Under the pieces are notes generated by a model. It ran no database searches. It saw only the letters and a program-made list of their open reading frames with translations, and was not told the DNA's origin. From NCBI RefSeq assembly GCF_024294805.1, contig NZ_JANCLU010000021.1, forward strand, positions 1 to 64,000: DNA of 64,000 nt, read 5' to 3'. The position numbers were made by a program, and so were the translations under genes. Positions 1 through 10,879 of the stretch are shown here, piece by piece (within the stretch, counting starts at the first letter, position 1; every line of letters starts with the position of its first letter). The stretch comes from Alsobacter ponti. Lineage in GTDB: Bacteria > Pseudomonadota > Alphaproteobacteria > Rhizobiales > Beijerinckiaceae.

Positions 1-644
1 CGCTGCGGGACGCTGCGCTGGACGCAAGGCTGCAGGCGGAGCGGCTCCGGGGGCCGGGGCTCGAAACGCGGGGCGTCGACCGGACGCGGCTCGAATCGAG
101 GCGCATCGACGCGGGGCTCCGGGCGGGGCGGCTGCGGCTCGGCACGCGGCGGGGGAGGCGGCGGGACTTCCGCGCGCGGCGGCGGCGGGGGAGGCGGCGG
201 CATCGCGGGCTCGGCGCGCGCCGGCTCCGCCCGAGACTCCTGCCGAGGTTCTTGCCGAGGTTCTTGCCGGGGTTCGGGACGGGGCTCCTGGCGCGCCGAC
301 TCAACCCGAGGCTCGATCCGCTCGAGTCCGGGCTCGCGCGGCTGCGTCGCCTGGGGACGCTGAATGTTGCCCTCGATGAGCACGTCGTTGGGCCCGCCGA
401 TGAGCACAAGGTGCTCGATGTTGTCGCGCCGCACGATGACCAGCTGCCGCTGGCGGTCGAGGCTGAAGGCGTCCACCACGCCCAGGCGCGGCTGGCGCGA
501 GCGCCCCGCGCCGCCCTGCGATTGCAGGCGTCCGCCCGCGAAACGCCGCAGGATCAGCGCGAACACCGCGAGCAGCACGAAGATGATGGCGAAGGCGACG
601 GCCCAGACGACAGGCGTTGGCCAAGTTGTCGGCAACGAGAGCAA
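1..644 (-). CDS. fliO: FliO-like flagellar export assembly protein, C-terminal end cut by window edge
   Basis: FliO is a small membrane protein that helps assemble the FliPQR core of the flagellar export gate. The reading frame shows one strong membrane segment near residues 10-35 (VVWAVAFAIIFVLLAVFALI), then a FliO domain with GVVDAFSLDRQRQLVIVRRD followed by HLVLIGGPNDVLIEGNI. The rest is an unusually long Pro/Arg/Glu-rich tail that runs off the window. The tail includes a QEPR tetrapeptide repeat and a duplicated VDAPRFEPRP unit. I chose the TTG at 644 because AAGGAG lies about ten bases upstream; a second in-frame TTG four codons on is possible. The gene is divergent from flgB, an arrangement typical of Hyphomicrobiales. 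The domain call is firm; the start and total length are not. Confidence 0.8.
   Translation of the reverse strand, partial: MLSLPTTWPTPVVWAVAFAIIFVLLAVFALILRRFAGGRLQSQGGAGRSRQPRLGVVDAFSLDRQRQLVIVRRDNIEHLVLIGGPNDVLIEGNIQRPQATQPREPGLERIEPRVESARQEPRPEPRQEPRQEPRQESRAEPARAEPAMPPPPPPPPRAEVPPPPPPRAEPQPPRPEPRVDAPRFEPRPVDAPRFEPRPPEPLRLQPCVQRSVPQ
232..291. repeat. 12-bp tandem repeats inside fliO tail
   Basis: Five consecutive 12-bp units, two of them identical (CGAGGTTCTTGC at 244-255 and 256-267), encode QEPR-like tetrapeptides on the minus strand. The repeat keeps frame, so copy-number change would only alter tail length. Confidence 0.8.
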
Positions 645-767
645 AGCGCGTGAACTCCTTCGTACCGGCGGTCTCGCCCGCCGGGTGCGGCATTGGTTAC
701 GCCTGGCCCCCCGTGCGTCAAGGCGCGCGCACCGGGGACGGGGGGAAATTGTGCCAGAGTCGAACGA

Positions 768-782
768 AGTTTACCCGAAATT
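768..782. promoter_or_regulatory. CtrA-like binding site in the fliO/flgB divergent promoter
   Basis: TTTA-N7-TTAA (followed by CC) matches the alphaproteobacterial CtrA consensus TTAA-N7-TTAA at seven of eight positions. It lies 60-74 bases before the flgB start, between two divergent flagellar genes. CtrA control of early flagellar genes is established in Caulobacter and relatives; binding here is inferred from the motif only. Confidence 0.45.
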
Positions 783-841
783 AACCATGAGCGCGGCAAT
801 TTTTACCGGGTCGCCAACTCCTTTTCAGAAAGTCGGATTTC

Positions 842-1228
842 ATGAGCGCCGCCGGATTGCCGCTGGTGAGCCAGCTCAAGGAGCGGATGCACTGGCTCCA
901 GTCGCGTCAGAAAGTGCTGGCCGAGAACGTCGCCAACGCCAATACGCCGGGCTTCAAGCCTCGCGACCTGCGGCCTTTCGAGGCGGGCGACGGCGGCGGA
1001 CTCGCTCCCCTGCAAACGGCGCCGGGGCACCTCTCGGGCGGGCCGTCGGACGATGCGGCCCGCACCAGGGCGGCGCGCCGCTTCGAGACGACGCCGTCGG
1101 GCAACGCCGTCAGCCTCGAAGACGAGATGACGAAACTGGCCGACACCCAGGCCGACTACCAGGCGGCGGCGACGCTTTACGCCAAGAGCCTGTCCCTTTT
1201 GAAAATCGCCATCGGTAAGCGCGCCTGA
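842..1228 (+). CDS. flgB: flagellar basal-body proximal rod protein FlgB
   Basis: FlgB forms the first ring of the flagellar rod above the MS ring and export gate, in the periplasm. The 128-residue product has the N-terminal rod signature with LAENVANANTPGFKPRDL near residues 26-43 and the usual C-terminal amphipathic segment (DEMTKLADTQADYQAAATLYAKSL), which packs into the coiled-coil core. There is no cleavable signal, as expected for a type III export substrate. The ATG at 842 gives the standard N terminus. It opens the flgB-flgC-fliE-fliQ-fliR-flhB series, with only 12 bases to flgC. Confidence 0.96.
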   Translation: MSAAGLPLVSQLKERMHWLQSRQKVLAENVANANTPGFKPRDLRPFEAGDGGGLAPLQTAPGHLSGGPSDDAARTRAARRFETTPSGNAVSLEDEMTKLADTQADYQAAATLYAKSLSLLKIAIGKRA

Positions 1229-1240
1229 GGATTTTCGATC

Positions 1241-1651
1241 ATGGATTTCATGCGTTCCCTTGCCATCGCCGCCTCGGGACTGAAGGCCCAGGCCGGCCGC
1301 ATCCGAATCATTTCCGAGAACATCGCCAACGCCGACTCGGCGGCGGCGACGCCCGGCGGCGACCCGTATCGCCGCAAGATCGTGACCTTCCAGGGCCGGC
1401 TCGACCGGGAGCTCGAGGCGCAGACCGTCTCGCTGGGGCGGGTGCGGAAGGACCAGCTTCCGTTCCGCACGCGACACGATCCCGGCCACCCGGCCGCCGA
1501 CGCCAACGGCAACGTCAAGCTGCCGAACGTCGATTCGCTGGTCGAGCAGATGGACATGCGTGAGGCCCAGCGAAGCTACGAGGCCAACCTCAACGTCATC
1601 GGCGCAACCCGCCGCATGCTGGCCCGCACGCTCGACATTCTGCGGGCCTGA
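1241..1651 (+). CDS. flgC: flagellar basal-body rod protein FlgC
   Basis: FlgC is the second proximal rod component. The 136-residue sequence has the rod motif (SLAIAASGLKAQAGRIRIISEN, residues about 5-26, with NIANADS after it) and the C-terminal helix SYEANLNVIGATRRMLARTLDIL that is shared by rod and hook proteins. The loop with PGGDPYRRKIVTFQ is characteristic of FlgC. It is secreted by the flagellar type III apparatus without a signal peptide. It follows flgB at 12 bases and is very probably on the same transcript. Confidence 0.96.
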   Translation: MDFMRSLAIAASGLKAQAGRIRIISENIANADSAAATPGGDPYRRKIVTFQGRLDRELEAQTVSLGRVRKDQLPFRTRHDPGHPAADANGNVKLPNVDSLVEQMDMREAQRSYEANLNVIGATRRMLARTLDILRA

Positions 1652-1698
1652 GCCGCTCTTTCCGTCCCTTTCCCGTTTTGCCGCTTCGGGGTTTCAGC

Positions 1699-2007
1699 AT
1701 GGCCGTTTCCTCTCTCGCCGCCGGCGCCTACGCCGCCACGCAGCTCCTTTCCTCGCCGGTCTCGGCATCCTCGGCGCCCAAGGCGGGCGCGCCGAGCTTC
1801 GCGGACACGCTGAGCGGCATCGTGGAGAGCGTGGCGCAGTCCGGAGCCTCGGCCGAGCGCCAGGCCAGCGCCGCGGCGCAGGGCAAGGCCGACATGGTCG
1901 ACGTCGTGACGGCCGTGGCCGAGAGCGAGTCGGCGCTGGAGACGCTCGTCGCCGTGCGCGACAAGGTGATCCAGGCCTACGAGGAAATCATGCGGATGCC
2001 GGTGTGA
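1699..2007 (+). CDS. fliE: flagellar hook-basal body complex protein FliE
   Basis: FliE is the junction protein that joins the MS ring and export gate to the FlgB rod. The 102-residue product has the conserved FliE C terminus (MVDVVTAVAESESALETLVAVRDKVIQAYEEIMRMPV region), including the VRDKVIQAYEEIMRMPV end typical of the family. A TTG-initiated frame could extend seven codons upstream, but ATG at 1699 gives the usual N terminus (MAVSSLAAGAYAA). It sits between flgC and fliQ, as in other Hyphomicrobiales. Confidence 0.95.
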   Translation: MAVSSLAAGAYAATQLLSSPVSASSAPKAGAPSFADTLSGIVESVAQSGASAERQASAAAQGKADMVDVVTAVAESESALETLVAVRDKVIQAYEEIMRMPV

Positions 2008-2026
2008 GCCGGGAGGAGACGACGAC

Positions 2027-2293
2027 ATGACCGGCGCGGAAGTCCTCGACGTCGCCCGCGAGGGCGTCATAACCTTCCTGAAGGTGGCCAGCCCCCTGAT
2101 GCTGATCGCGCTCGCCGTCGGCGTCGTGATCTCGCTCGTGCAGGCGCTCACCCAGATCCAGGAACAGACGCTCGTCTACGTGCCGAAGATCATCGTGGTC
2201 GGCCTGGCGCTGATCCTGCTGCTGCCCTTCATGGGCGACGCGCTGGCCGCGTACATGGACCAGATCGCGGCGCGAATCGCCGCGGGCGTCTAG
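2027..2293 (+). CDS. fliQ: flagellar export gate protein FliQ
   Basis: FliQ is one of the three proteins (FliP5-FliQ4-FliR1) that form the export gate. At 88 residues it has the expected size and two hydrophobic helices, about residues 17-38 and 52-73, with LTQIQEQTLVYVPKI between them, the family's most conserved segment. The ATG lies 19 bases after the fliE stop, with GGGAGGAG just upstream as a good ribosome-binding site. Confidence 0.97.
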   Translation: MTGAEVLDVAREGVITFLKVASPLMLIALAVGVVISLVQALTQIQEQTLVYVPKIIVVGLALILLLPFMGDALAAYMDQIAARIAAGV

Positions 2294-2374
2294 AATGCAT
2301 CCCGCCGGCCGGCCCGGCGGATCGGCGCGGCGGGCGCGCCTGACTAGAGGGCCGCGCATTGCGGTGGGCCGCTC

Positions 2375-3136
2375 ATGTCTCTCACGCTCGGGCCGCAGCT
2401 CGCCGTCCTCTTCATGCTGGTGTTCGCCCGCGTCGGCGTGCTCGTGATGCTGATGCCGGGCGTTGGCGAGCGCTTCCTGCCGGTGCGGGTGAGGCTGGCG
2501 CTGGCGCTGTTCCTGACGCTGGCCCTCACCCCGGTCGTCCGCCCGATGCTGCCGGCCAGCGTGGCGCGGCCGGACGGCGCGATGGCCGCGCTTCTGGTCG
2601 AGATCGGCATCGGGCTGATGATCGGGCTCACCTTCCGCCTCATCATCGCGAGCCTGCAGACGGCGGGCAATTTCGTATCGCAGGCGCTGGGCCTGGCCTT
2701 CGCGGAAACGGTGGATCCCTCGCAAGGCGGCCAGGCCGCCGCGGTCGGCAACTTCATGACGCTGCTGGGCGTCACGCTGATTTTCGCGACGGACGCCCAC
2801 CACGCCGTCATCGCCGCCATCGGGGGCAGCTACCTGGCGCTGCCGCCCGGCATGGTTCCCGCGACGGGCGACGCCGCCAGCCTCGCGCTCGGCACGATGG
2901 CGACGGGGTTCTCCGTCGCGGTGCGGCTCGCGGCGCCCTTTCTGGTCTTCGCCATCGTGTTCAACGTCGGGTTGGGGGTGCTGTCGCGCCTCATGCCGGC
3001 GTTGCAGGTGTTCTTCCTCGCGATGCCCGCAACCATCATACTGGGCTTCGTGATTCTCTTCGGGGTGCTCGGCCTGATGATGCTCGAGTTCCTGAACGAG
3101 CTCTCCACTCTCCTGACGCCCTTCACCGGACGCTGA
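2375..3136 (+). CDS. fliR: flagellar export gate protein FliR
   Basis: FliR occupies the single asymmetric position in the export gate and contacts FlhB. The 253-residue product has several hydrophobic helices. Conserved features include the early PGVGERFLPVRVRLALALFL stretch and the plug-region sequence NFVSQALGLAFAETVDP around residues 105-121. It is preceded by an 81-base gap and followed after a single base by flhB, so the two are likely translationally coupled. Confidence 0.96.
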   Translation: MSLTLGPQLAVLFMLVFARVGVLVMLMPGVGERFLPVRVRLALALFLTLALTPVVRPMLPASVARPDGAMAALLVEIGIGLMIGLTFRLIIASLQTAGNFVSQALGLAFAETVDPSQGGQAAAVGNFMTLLGVTLIFATDAHHAVIAAIGGSYLALPPGMVPATGDAASLALGTMATGFSVAVRLAAPFLVFAIVFNVGLGVLSRLMPALQVFFLAMPATIILGFVILFGVLGLMMLEFLNELSTLLTPFTGR

Positions 3137-3137
3137 C

Positions 3138-4205
3138 ATGGCCGAGAGCGAGGACAGGGAAGACCACACCGAAGCCCCAAGCCAACGACGGCTGGAGCAG
3201 GCGGCCGAGCGCGGCGACGTCGCGCGCAGCGCCGAGGTCAACACCTGGTTCGTGCTCGCGGGGGGCGCGCTGGCCCTCGCGGTGGCGGGTGCCGATTCGG
3301 CGCAGTCGCTCGCCCGCGCGCTCGGCGCGATGCTGGCCAACGCCCACAGGCTGCCCGAGGGCCCCGGCGGACTGTCGGCCTACGGCACGCACTCGATGAT
3401 GGTGGCGCTGGGGGCGATCGGCCTGCCGCTCGCCATCCTCGCGCTCGCCGGGCTGGCGGGCGGGCTCGTCCAGCACCGGCCGATGTTCACCACGCAGCCC
3501 GTGACGCCGCAGCTGTCGCGCATCTCTCCGTCCGCGGGGCTGAAGCGCGTCTTCGGCAAGGAGGCTTTCGTCCAGTTTCTCAAGGGCCTGGCCAAGCTGG
3601 GGCTGGTGAGCGTCGTGATGGCGGTCGTTCTCTGGCCGGAGCGCGCCCGCCTCGAATCCCTCGTCACGCTCGACGTCGCCGCGCTGCTGCCGGCCACTTC
3701 CGCCGAACTCTCCCGCCTGATGACCGGCGTGCTGGCGATCTACGCCTTCCTCGCCGCCGGCGACTTCGCCTGGCAGAAATGGACCTGGTACGGCCGCCAG
3801 AAGATGACCAAGCGGGAGATGAAGGAGGAGTACAAGGAGACCGAGGGCCATCCCGAGGTGAAGGCGCGCATCCGCAAGCTGCAGGCGCGCGCCTCGCGCC
3901 GGCGGATGATGGCGCAGGTGCCGAAGGCCTCCGTCGTGATCATGAACCCGACCCACTACGCGGTGGCGCTCCAGTACGAGCGCGGAATGCCCGCGCCGCG
4001 CTGCGTCGCCAAGGGGCTCGACGCGCTGGCGCTGCGCATCCGCGCCCTGGCCGAGGAGAACGCCGTGCCGGTCGTCGAGAACCCTCCGCTGGCCCGCGCG
4101 CTTTACAAGGCCGTTGATCTCGATCAGGACATTCCGGTGGAGCACTACAAGGCCGTGGCCGAGGTGATCGGATTCGTGATGCGCCTTCGCAGGAGGGCGA
4201 CATGA
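3138..4205 (+). CDS. flhB: flagellar export switch protein FlhB
   Basis: FlhB is the substrate-specificity switch of the flagellar type III exporter. The N terminus is hydrophilic (EDREDHTEAPSQRRLEQAAE), followed by four membrane helices and a cytoplasmic domain. The autocleavage motif NPTH is at residues 270-273 (MNPTHYAVALQY), so normal self-cleavage between Asn and Pro is predicted. Its 355 residues are normal for the family. The TGA stop overlaps the ATG of cckA (ATGA), implying translational coupling of the last flagellar gene to the cell-cycle kinase. Confidence 0.97.
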   Translation: MAESEDREDHTEAPSQRRLEQAAERGDVARSAEVNTWFVLAGGALALAVAGADSAQSLARALGAMLANAHRLPEGPGGLSAYGTHSMMVALGAIGLPLAILALAGLAGGLVQHRPMFTTQPVTPQLSRISPSAGLKRVFGKEAFVQFLKGLAKLGLVSVVMAVVLWPERARLESLVTLDVAALLPATSAELSRLMTGVLAIYAFLAAGDFAWQKWTWYGRQKMTKREMKEEYKETEGHPEVKARIRKLQARASRRRMMAQVPKASVVIMNPTHYAVALQYERGMPAPRCVAKGLDALALRIRALAEENAVPVVENPPLARALYKAVDLDQDIPVEHYKAVAEVIGFVMRLRRRAT

Positions 4206-6784
4206 CGGCACTGGACGGGGCGAGAATGGCCAAGCCGGCGGCGCAGGAGCTGAAGAGCGTGCATCGGGCGCCGCGCTCGGGCAGCGCCGGGCTGCTGCTG
4301 GTGCTCGCCGGCGTGCTGGTCGGCGCGGCGATCGCCCTGTCGCTGCTCGCCACCGAAAAGGCGCAGCCGCTGATCGTCGGGCTGCTGGCCCTGCTGGCCG
4401 TGGTGGGCGTCTTCGCGCTGTTCGCCGGAGCGGTGGGGATCATCGAGTTCTCGGGCAGGGCGCTGCGCAACGACCTGACCAAGGCGATCGCCGACAGCGC
4501 CGCCGAGGGCGTGCTCGTCGTCGACCACGACGGTCGCATCGGCTACGCCAACGAGGCCTATCTGCGCCTCTCCGGATCGACGGGACCGGACAACGTGCCC
4601 ACCGTCGAGCGCCTGCTCACCGGCGCGTCCGACGTGTCGGAGGCGATTTATCGCCTCGCCCAGGCGGCGCGGGAGCAGAAATCGGCCACCGAGGAAGTCC
4701 GTCTCTCGCCGCCGCTCGGCGGCGTCGAAGGGGTGGCGTGGTACCGCGTGAAGGTGCGCCCCATCGAGCGCGCCGGGGGGCGCGGCGCGGCGCTGTGGAC
4801 GGTCGCCGACATCACGCGCGACCGCGAGCGCCAGGAGAACGTGTTCCAGGAACTCCAGCACGCAATCGACTATCTCGACCACGCGCCGGCCGGTTTCCTC
4901 TCCATCGACGCCAACGGCAACGTCATCTACCTCAACGCCACGCTCGCCAACTGGCTGGACTACGATCTCGCCCAGTTCGGCTCCGGCGGGCTGAAGCTGG
5001 CCGACCTCGTGCCGGGCGACGGCGCGGCTCTGCTCTCAACGGTCACCGGCGGCGCCGGCGAGGTCCGCACGGAAACGCACGACCTCGACCTGCGCCGGCG
5101 CGGCGGCCAGTCGCTTCCGGTGCGCGTGTTCCACCGCGTCGCCTTCGGCTATGACGGCGTGCCCGGGCCTTCGCGCACGCTGGTGCTGAACCGCTCGGCC
5201 GGCGAGGACGTCGCCGAGGGCCAGCGCGCCGCCGAGGTGCGGTTCGCGCGCTTCTTCAACAACACGCCGCTCGCCATCGCGGCGGTGAACCGGCAGGGGC
5301 GCATCGCGCGCACCAACGGGCCGTTCGTGCGGCTGTTCGGCCCCGTGTTCAAGGGCATGGACGCCTCCGAACCGCGCTCGATCCTCTCCGTGGTGGGCGA
5401 GCGCGACCGCGAGGCGCTGTCGGAAGCAATCGCCGGAGCGGCCGCCGGGCGCGGCGACATTCCGCCGCTGGACCTGGCGCTGGCGGGGGAGGGCGCGCGC
5501 TCGGCGCGGTTCTTCATCTCGGCCGTGGAGCGCGAGGAGGACGACAGCGAGGCGGCCATCGTCTACGCCATCGACACCACCGAGCAGCGCGCGCTGGAAT
5601 TGCAGTTCGCGCAGGCGCAGAAGATGCAGGCCGTGGGCGAACTCGCCGGCGGCGTGGCCCACGACTTCAACAACGTGCTGCAGGGGATCATCGGCTACGC
5701 CGACCTGCTGCTGGTGAACCACCGGCCGACCGATCCGTCCTTCCAGGACATCATGCAGATCAAGCAGAACGCCAACCGGGCGGCCGGCCTGGTGCGGCAA
5801 TTGCTCGCCTTCTCGCGCCGCCAGACGCTGCGCCCGCAGGTGATGAATTTCGGCGAGGTGCTCTCGGACCTGACGATGCTGCTCAAGCGGCTGCTCGGGG
5901 AGAGGGTCGAGCTCGACGTCCGCCACGGCCGCGACCTGTGGCCGGTGCGCGCCGACCTGACGCAGTTCGAGCAGGTCGTCGTCAACCTCGCGGTGAACGC
6001 GCGCGACGCCATGCCCGAGGGCGGCAAGCTCTCGATCCGCACGCGCAACGTCAGCGCCGCCGAGGCGGCGTCCCTCAACTATCCCGGCATGCAGGCGGCC
6101 GACTACGTGCTCGTCGAGGTGCAGGACTCCGGCACGGGCATTCCGCAGGAGATCATCGACAAGATCTTCCAGCCCTTCTTCACCACCAAGGAGGTGGGCA
6201 AGGGCACGGGGCTCGGCCTGTCCATGGTCTACGGCTTCGTCAAGCAGTCCGGCGGCTTCGTGTTCTGCGACAGCGTGGTCGGCGAGGGCACGACGTTCCG
6301 CATCTTCCTGCCGCGCCACGCCGGCGAGGCGCAGGACGACGCGCCGGCCGCGGCGGCGGCGCCGGCCGGGCAGGCCGCCAAGCCCGCGGCCGCGCGCGTC
6401 CCGCAACCCGACCTCACCGGGCACGGCACCGTGCTGCTGGTTGAGGACGAGGAGGCGGTCCGGGCGTTCGGGGCGCGCGCGCTGGCCCAGCGCGGCTATA
6501 CGGTGCTCGAGGCCGCCTCGGGGGTCGAGGCTCTCCAGGTCGTCGAGGCGCATGGCGGCGAGATCGACCTGATCGTCTCCGACGTCGTGATGCCCGAGAT
6601 GGACGGCCCGTCGCTTCTCGGGGAGCTGCGCAAGCGCGGCGTGACGGCGCGGATCATCTTCGTCAGCGGCTACGCCGAGGAGGCCTTCAGCCGCAACCTG
6701 CCGGCGGGCGAGAATTTCGCCTTCCTCCCCAAGCCGTTCTCGCTCAAGCAACTGATCGAGGCGGTGAAGGGCGCGCTGGGCTGA
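4202..6784 (+). CDS. cckA: hybrid sensor histidine kinase CckA
   Basis: CckA is the membrane hybrid kinase-phosphatase that feeds phosphate through ChpT to the master regulator CtrA. Two hydrophobic helices lie at about residues 29-50 and 58-80. They are followed by PAS-like segments (about 95-210, 215-330 and 345-465), a HisKA domain with VAHDFNN (phospho-acceptor His487), an HATPase domain ([32 protein letters not shown]) and a C-terminal receiver with phospho-acceptor Asp794 ([11 protein letters not shown]). The HDFNN box and domain order match CckA. At 860 residues it is longer than Caulobacter CckA but normal for Hyphomicrobiales. It overlaps flhB by four bases. Confidence 0.93.
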   Translation: MTALDGARMAKPAAQELKSVHRAPRSGSAGLLLVLAGVLVGAAIALSLLATEKAQPLIVGLLALLAVVGVFALFAGAVGIIEFSGRALRNDLTKAIADSAAEGVLVVDHDGRIGYANEAYLRLSGSTGPDNVPTVERLLTGASDVSEAIYRLAQAAREQKSATEEVRLSPPLGGVEGVAWYRVKVRPIERAGGRGAALWTVADITRDRERQENVFQELQHAIDYLDHAPAGFLSIDANGNVIYLNATLANWLDYDLAQFGSGGLKLADLVPGDGAALLSTVTGGAGEVRTETHDLDLRRRGGQSLPVRVFHRVAFGYDGVPGPSRTLVLNRSAGEDVAEGQRAAEVRFARFFNNTPLAIAAVNRQGRIARTNGPFVRLFGPVFKGMDASEPRSILSVVGERDREALSEAIAGAAAGRGDIPPLDLALAGEGARSARFFISAVEREEDDSEAAIVYAIDTTEQRALELQFAQAQKMQAVGELAGGVAHDFNNVLQGIIGYADLLLVNHRPTDPSFQDIMQIKQNANRAAGLVRQLLAFSRRQTLRPQVMNFGEVLSDLTMLLKRLLGERVELDVRHGRDLWPVRADLTQFEQVVVNLAVNARDAMPEGGKLSIRTRNVSAAEAASLNYPGMQAADYVLVEVQDSGTGIPQEIIDKIFQPFFTTKEVGKGTGLGLSMVYGFVKQSGGFVFCDSVVGEGTTFRIFLPRHAGEAQDDAPAAAAAPAGQAAKPAAARVPQPDLTGHGTVLLVEDEEAVRAFGARALAQRGYTVLEAASGVEALQVVEAHGGEIDLIVSDVVMPEMDGPSLLGELRKRGVTARIIFVSGYAEEAFSRNLPAGENFAFLPKPFSLKQLIEAVKGALG

Positions 6785-6862
6785 GCCCGGCGGCGGGCGC
6801 GGGCGTGCGCGGTCACGACACGTTAACCGTGCGGAGCATGTAGATCTTGACTCGCGGTAGAA

Positions 6863-6877
6863 GAACAAAAAAAGAAC
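6863..6877. promoter_or_regulatory. LexA (SOS) box upstream of recA
   Basis: GAAC-AAAAAAA-GAAC is an exact match to the alphaproteobacterial LexA direct repeat GTTC-N7-GTTC read on the other strand. It lies 85 bases before the chosen recA start, so DNA-damage induction of recA is strongly expected. Confidence 0.88.
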
Positions 6878-6961
6878 TTGCGATGGGGAACAAAGGGTGA
6901 TCGTATGAGCCTCAAGGGTCTGTTGAGACTCGCTCGGTCCCCTGTCATAAGGACGTCTCCC

Positions 6962-8047
<1,086 letters not shown>

Positions 8048-8075
8048 TCTCTCCCGGCTCCCGCACGAAGTCGCG

Positions 8076-8102
8076 ACGGGCGCCTGCAGGGCGCCCGTTT
8101 TG
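8076..8102 (+). terminator. rho-independent terminator of recA
   Basis: A perfect 8-bp stem (ACGGGCGC / GCGCCCGT) with a 7-base loop is followed by a run of Ts (TTTTG). It begins 28 bases after the recA stop. Confidence 0.85.
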
Positions 8103-8218
8103 CTTGAGAGGCCCGGCAAGCCCGTGGCTGTGTCTCGACATCGGGCCCGCCCGCCTCTAGAAAGCCTCAGTTCGTCATGCGCCCCGGCGGCGCGAAATGC
8201 TGAGTGAGATTGGTCGTC

Positions 8219-10879
8219 ATGAGCGGCGTGAACGAGATTCGATCCACCTTCCTCGACTACTTCGCGAGGAACGGCCACGAGGTCGTGCCCTCGAGCCCGC
8301 TGGTGCCGCGCAACGACCCCACGCTGATGTTCACCAACGCCGGCATGGTGCAGTTCAAGAACGTCTTCACCGGCATCGAGAAGCGCCCCTATTCGCGCGC
8401 CGCCACGGCGCAGAAATGCGTGCGGGCGGGCGGCAAGCACAACGACCTCGACAATGTCGGCTACACCGCCCGGCATCACACCTTCTTCGAGATGCTCGGC
8501 AATTTCTCGTTCGGCGACTACTTCAAGGACCGCGCGATCGAGCTCGCCTGGAACCTGGTCACCAAGGAGTTCGCGCTCCCGGTCGACCGGCTGCTGGTCA
8601 CCGTCTACTCGGAGGACGAGGAGGCGTTCGGGCTGTGGAAGCGGATCGCCGGCCTGCCCGACAGCAAGATCATCAAGATCCCGACCTCGGACAATTTCTG
8701 GGCGATGGGCGATACGGGTCCGTGCGGCCCGTGCTCGGAGATCTTCTTCGACCACGGCGACCATATTCCCGGCGGGCCGCCCGGCTCGGCCGACCAGGAC
8801 GGCGACCGCTTCATCGAGATCTGGAACCTGGTGTTCATGCAGTTCGAGCAGGTCGCGCCCGGCGAGCGTATCCTGCTGCCCAAGCCGTCCATCGACACCG
8901 GAATGGGGCTGGAGCGCGTCTCGGCCGTGCTTCAGGGCACGCACGACAATTACGAGACCGACCTGATGCGGGCGCTGATCGGGGTCGTCGCCGATCTCAC
9001 CGGCGTCGAGCCGACCGGCCCGCGCAAGGCGAGCCATCGCGTGATCGCCGATCATTTGCGCGCCTCCGCCTTCCTGGTCGCCGACGGCGTGCTGCCCTCG
9101 AACGAAGGGCGGGGCTATGTTCTGCGCCGCGTCATGCGCCGGGCCATGCGGCATGCCGAGTTGCTGGGCGCGCGCGAACCCCTGATGTGGCGGCTCGTGC
9201 CGGCGCTGGTCCGCGAAATGGGACATGCCTATCCGGAGCTGGTGCGCGCCGAGGCGCTGATCACCGAGACGTTGCGGCTGGAGGAGACGCGTTTCCGCAA
9301 GACGCTCGAGCGCGGCCTGTCCATCCTCGAGGACGAAACCCGCAATCTCGGCGAGGGCCAGAGCCTGCGCGGCGACGTGGCGTTCACGCTCTACGACACT
9401 TACGGATTCCCGCTCGACCTGACGCAGGATGCGCTGCGCGCGCGCGGCGTCGGCGTCGATGTCGAGGGGTTCAACGCGGCCATGGAGCGCCAGCGCGAGA
9501 TGGCGCGCGCGGCCTGGGCCGGGTCCGGCGAGGCGGCGACCGAGGCGGTTTGGTACGCCGTGAAGGAGAAGGTCGGATCGACCGAGTTCCTCGGCTATGA
9601 CGCTGAGAAGGCGGAAGGCGTCGTCACCGCGCTGTTGCGGGAAGGTCAGCCGGTCGAGTCTCTGACGGCCGGGCAGGACGGCATCGTCGTGCTGAACCAG
9701 ACGCCGTTCTACGGCGAGTCCGGCGGCCAGGTCGGCGACACCGGCGTGATGACCGGGCCGGACGTCGTGCTGCAGGTCGCCGACACGCAGAAGAAGCTGG
9801 GCGACGTGTTCGCCCACGTCGTGCGCGTGACCTCGGGCCGCGTGGCGCTGGGCGACGCGCTGGAGCTGGCGGTCGACCGCGAGCGTCGCGCCGCGATCCG
9901 CGCCAACCATTCGGCGACCCACCTGCTGCACGAGGCCCTGCGGCAGGTGCTCGGCGACCACGTGGCGCAGAAGGGCTCGCTCGTCGCGCCGGAGCGGCTG
10001 CGTTTCGACTTCTCGCATCCCAAGCCGATCTCGGCGGAGGAGCTGTCGCGCGTCGAGGCGATCGTCAATCGCGTCGTCCGCCAGAACGACGCGGTGACCA
10101 CGCGGCTGATGGCGGTCGACGAGGCGATCGAGTCGGGCGCCCGCGCTTTGTTCGGCGAAAAGTACGGCGACGAGGTCCGCGTCGTCTCGATGGGCCGCAA
10201 CGCGGACGAGGGCGCGAACGCCACCTTCTCGATCGAGCTGTGCGGCGGGACGCACGTGTCGCGCACGGGCGATATCGGCCTCGTGACGGTGGTGGGCGAG
10301 AGCGCCGTCGCGGCGGGCGTGCGCCGCATCGAGGCGATGGCCGGCGAGCCGGCGCGCCTGCACCTCTCGGCCGAGAGCCGGCGTCTTCACGACCTGGTGG
10401 GCCAGCTCAAGGCGCCGGTCTCGGAGGCGAACGAGCGCCTCGCCGCGCTGATCGAGGACCGGCGGCGGCTGGAGCGCGAGCTGGCGGACGCGCGGCGAAA
10501 GATCGCCATGGGCGGGGGATCGGGCGGCGGTGACGCCGCGGTCAGGGAGGTCGCCGGCATCAAGCTGCTGGCGCGCTCCGTCTCTGGCGTCGAAATGCGC
10601 GACCTCAAGACGCTGGCCGATGAAGGCAAGAAGCAGGTCGGGTCCGGCGTCGTGGCCATCGTCGGCGTGGCGGAGGACGGCAAGGCCGGGGTCGTGGTCG
10701 GCGTCACGCCGGACCTGACGTCCCGCTTCAACGCGGTCGATCTGGTGAGGGTCGGTTCCGAGGCGCTCGGCGGCAAAGGTGGCGGGGGACGGCCGGACAT
10801 GGCCCAGGCCGGCGGCCCGGACGGCGGCAACGCCGCGGACGCACTCGAGCGGATCGCCGCAGCCATCGGGGGGCGGTGA
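8219..10879 (+). CDS. alaS: alanyl-tRNA synthetase
   Basis: AlaRS charges tRNA-Ala and edits mis-activated Ser and Gly. The 886-residue product has a class II catalytic core at the N terminus ([20 protein letters not shown], then [17 protein letters not shown]), an editing domain with the zinc-binding [11 protein letters not shown] and CGGTH motifs, and a C-Ala/DHHA1 region ending with the glycine-rich [13 protein letters not shown] segment. A GTG five codons upstream is in frame, but the ATG at 8219 gives the standard start. It follows recA, a common order in alphaproteobacteria. Its stop overlaps the start of the following channel gene. Confidence 0.98.
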   Translation: MSGVNEIRSTFLDYFARNGHEVVPSSPLVPRNDPTLMFTNAGMVQFKNVFTGIEKRPYSRAATAQKCVRAGGKHNDLDNVGYTARHHTFFEMLGNFSFGDYFKDRAIELAWNLVTKEFALPVDRLLVTVYSEDEEAFGLWKRIAGLPDSKIIKIPTSDNFWAMGDTGPCGPCSEIFFDHGDHIPGGPPGSADQDGDRFIEIWNLVFMQFEQVAPGERILLPKPSIDTGMGLERVSAVLQGTHDNYETDLMRALIGVVADLTGVEPTGPRKASHRVIADHLRASAFLVADGVLPSNEGRGYVLRRVMRRAMRHAELLGAREPLMWRLVPALVREMGHAYPELVRAEALITETLRLEETRFRKTLERGLSILEDETRNLGEGQSLRGDVAFTLYDTYGFPLDLTQDALRARGVGVDVEGFNAAMERQREMARAAWAGSGEAATEAVWYAVKEKVGSTEFLGYDAEKAEGVVTALLREGQPVESLTAGQDGIVVLNQTPFYGESGGQVGDTGVMTGPDVVLQVADTQKKLGDVFAHVVRVTSGRVALGDALELAVDRERRAAIRANHSATHLLHEALRQVLGDHVAQKGSLVAPERLRFDFSHPKPISAEELSRVEAIVNRVVRQNDAVTTRLMAVDEAIESGARALFGEKYGDEVRVVSMGRNADEGANATFSIELCGGTHVSRTGDIGLVTVVGESAVAAGVRRIEAMAGEPARLHLSAESRRLHDLVGQLKAPVSEANERLAALIEDRRRLERELADARRKIAMGGGSGGGDAAVREVAGIKLLARSVSGVEMRDLKTLADEGKKQVGSGVVAIVGVAEDGKAGVVVGVTPDLTSRFNAVDLVRVGSEALGGKGGGGRPDMAQAGGPDGGNAADALERIAAAIGGR

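Noticed and set aside
6821-6840. TTAACC before recA as a second CtrA site
   Set aside because: Only one half-site is present; no TTAA-like partner lies at the required 7-base spacing on either side.
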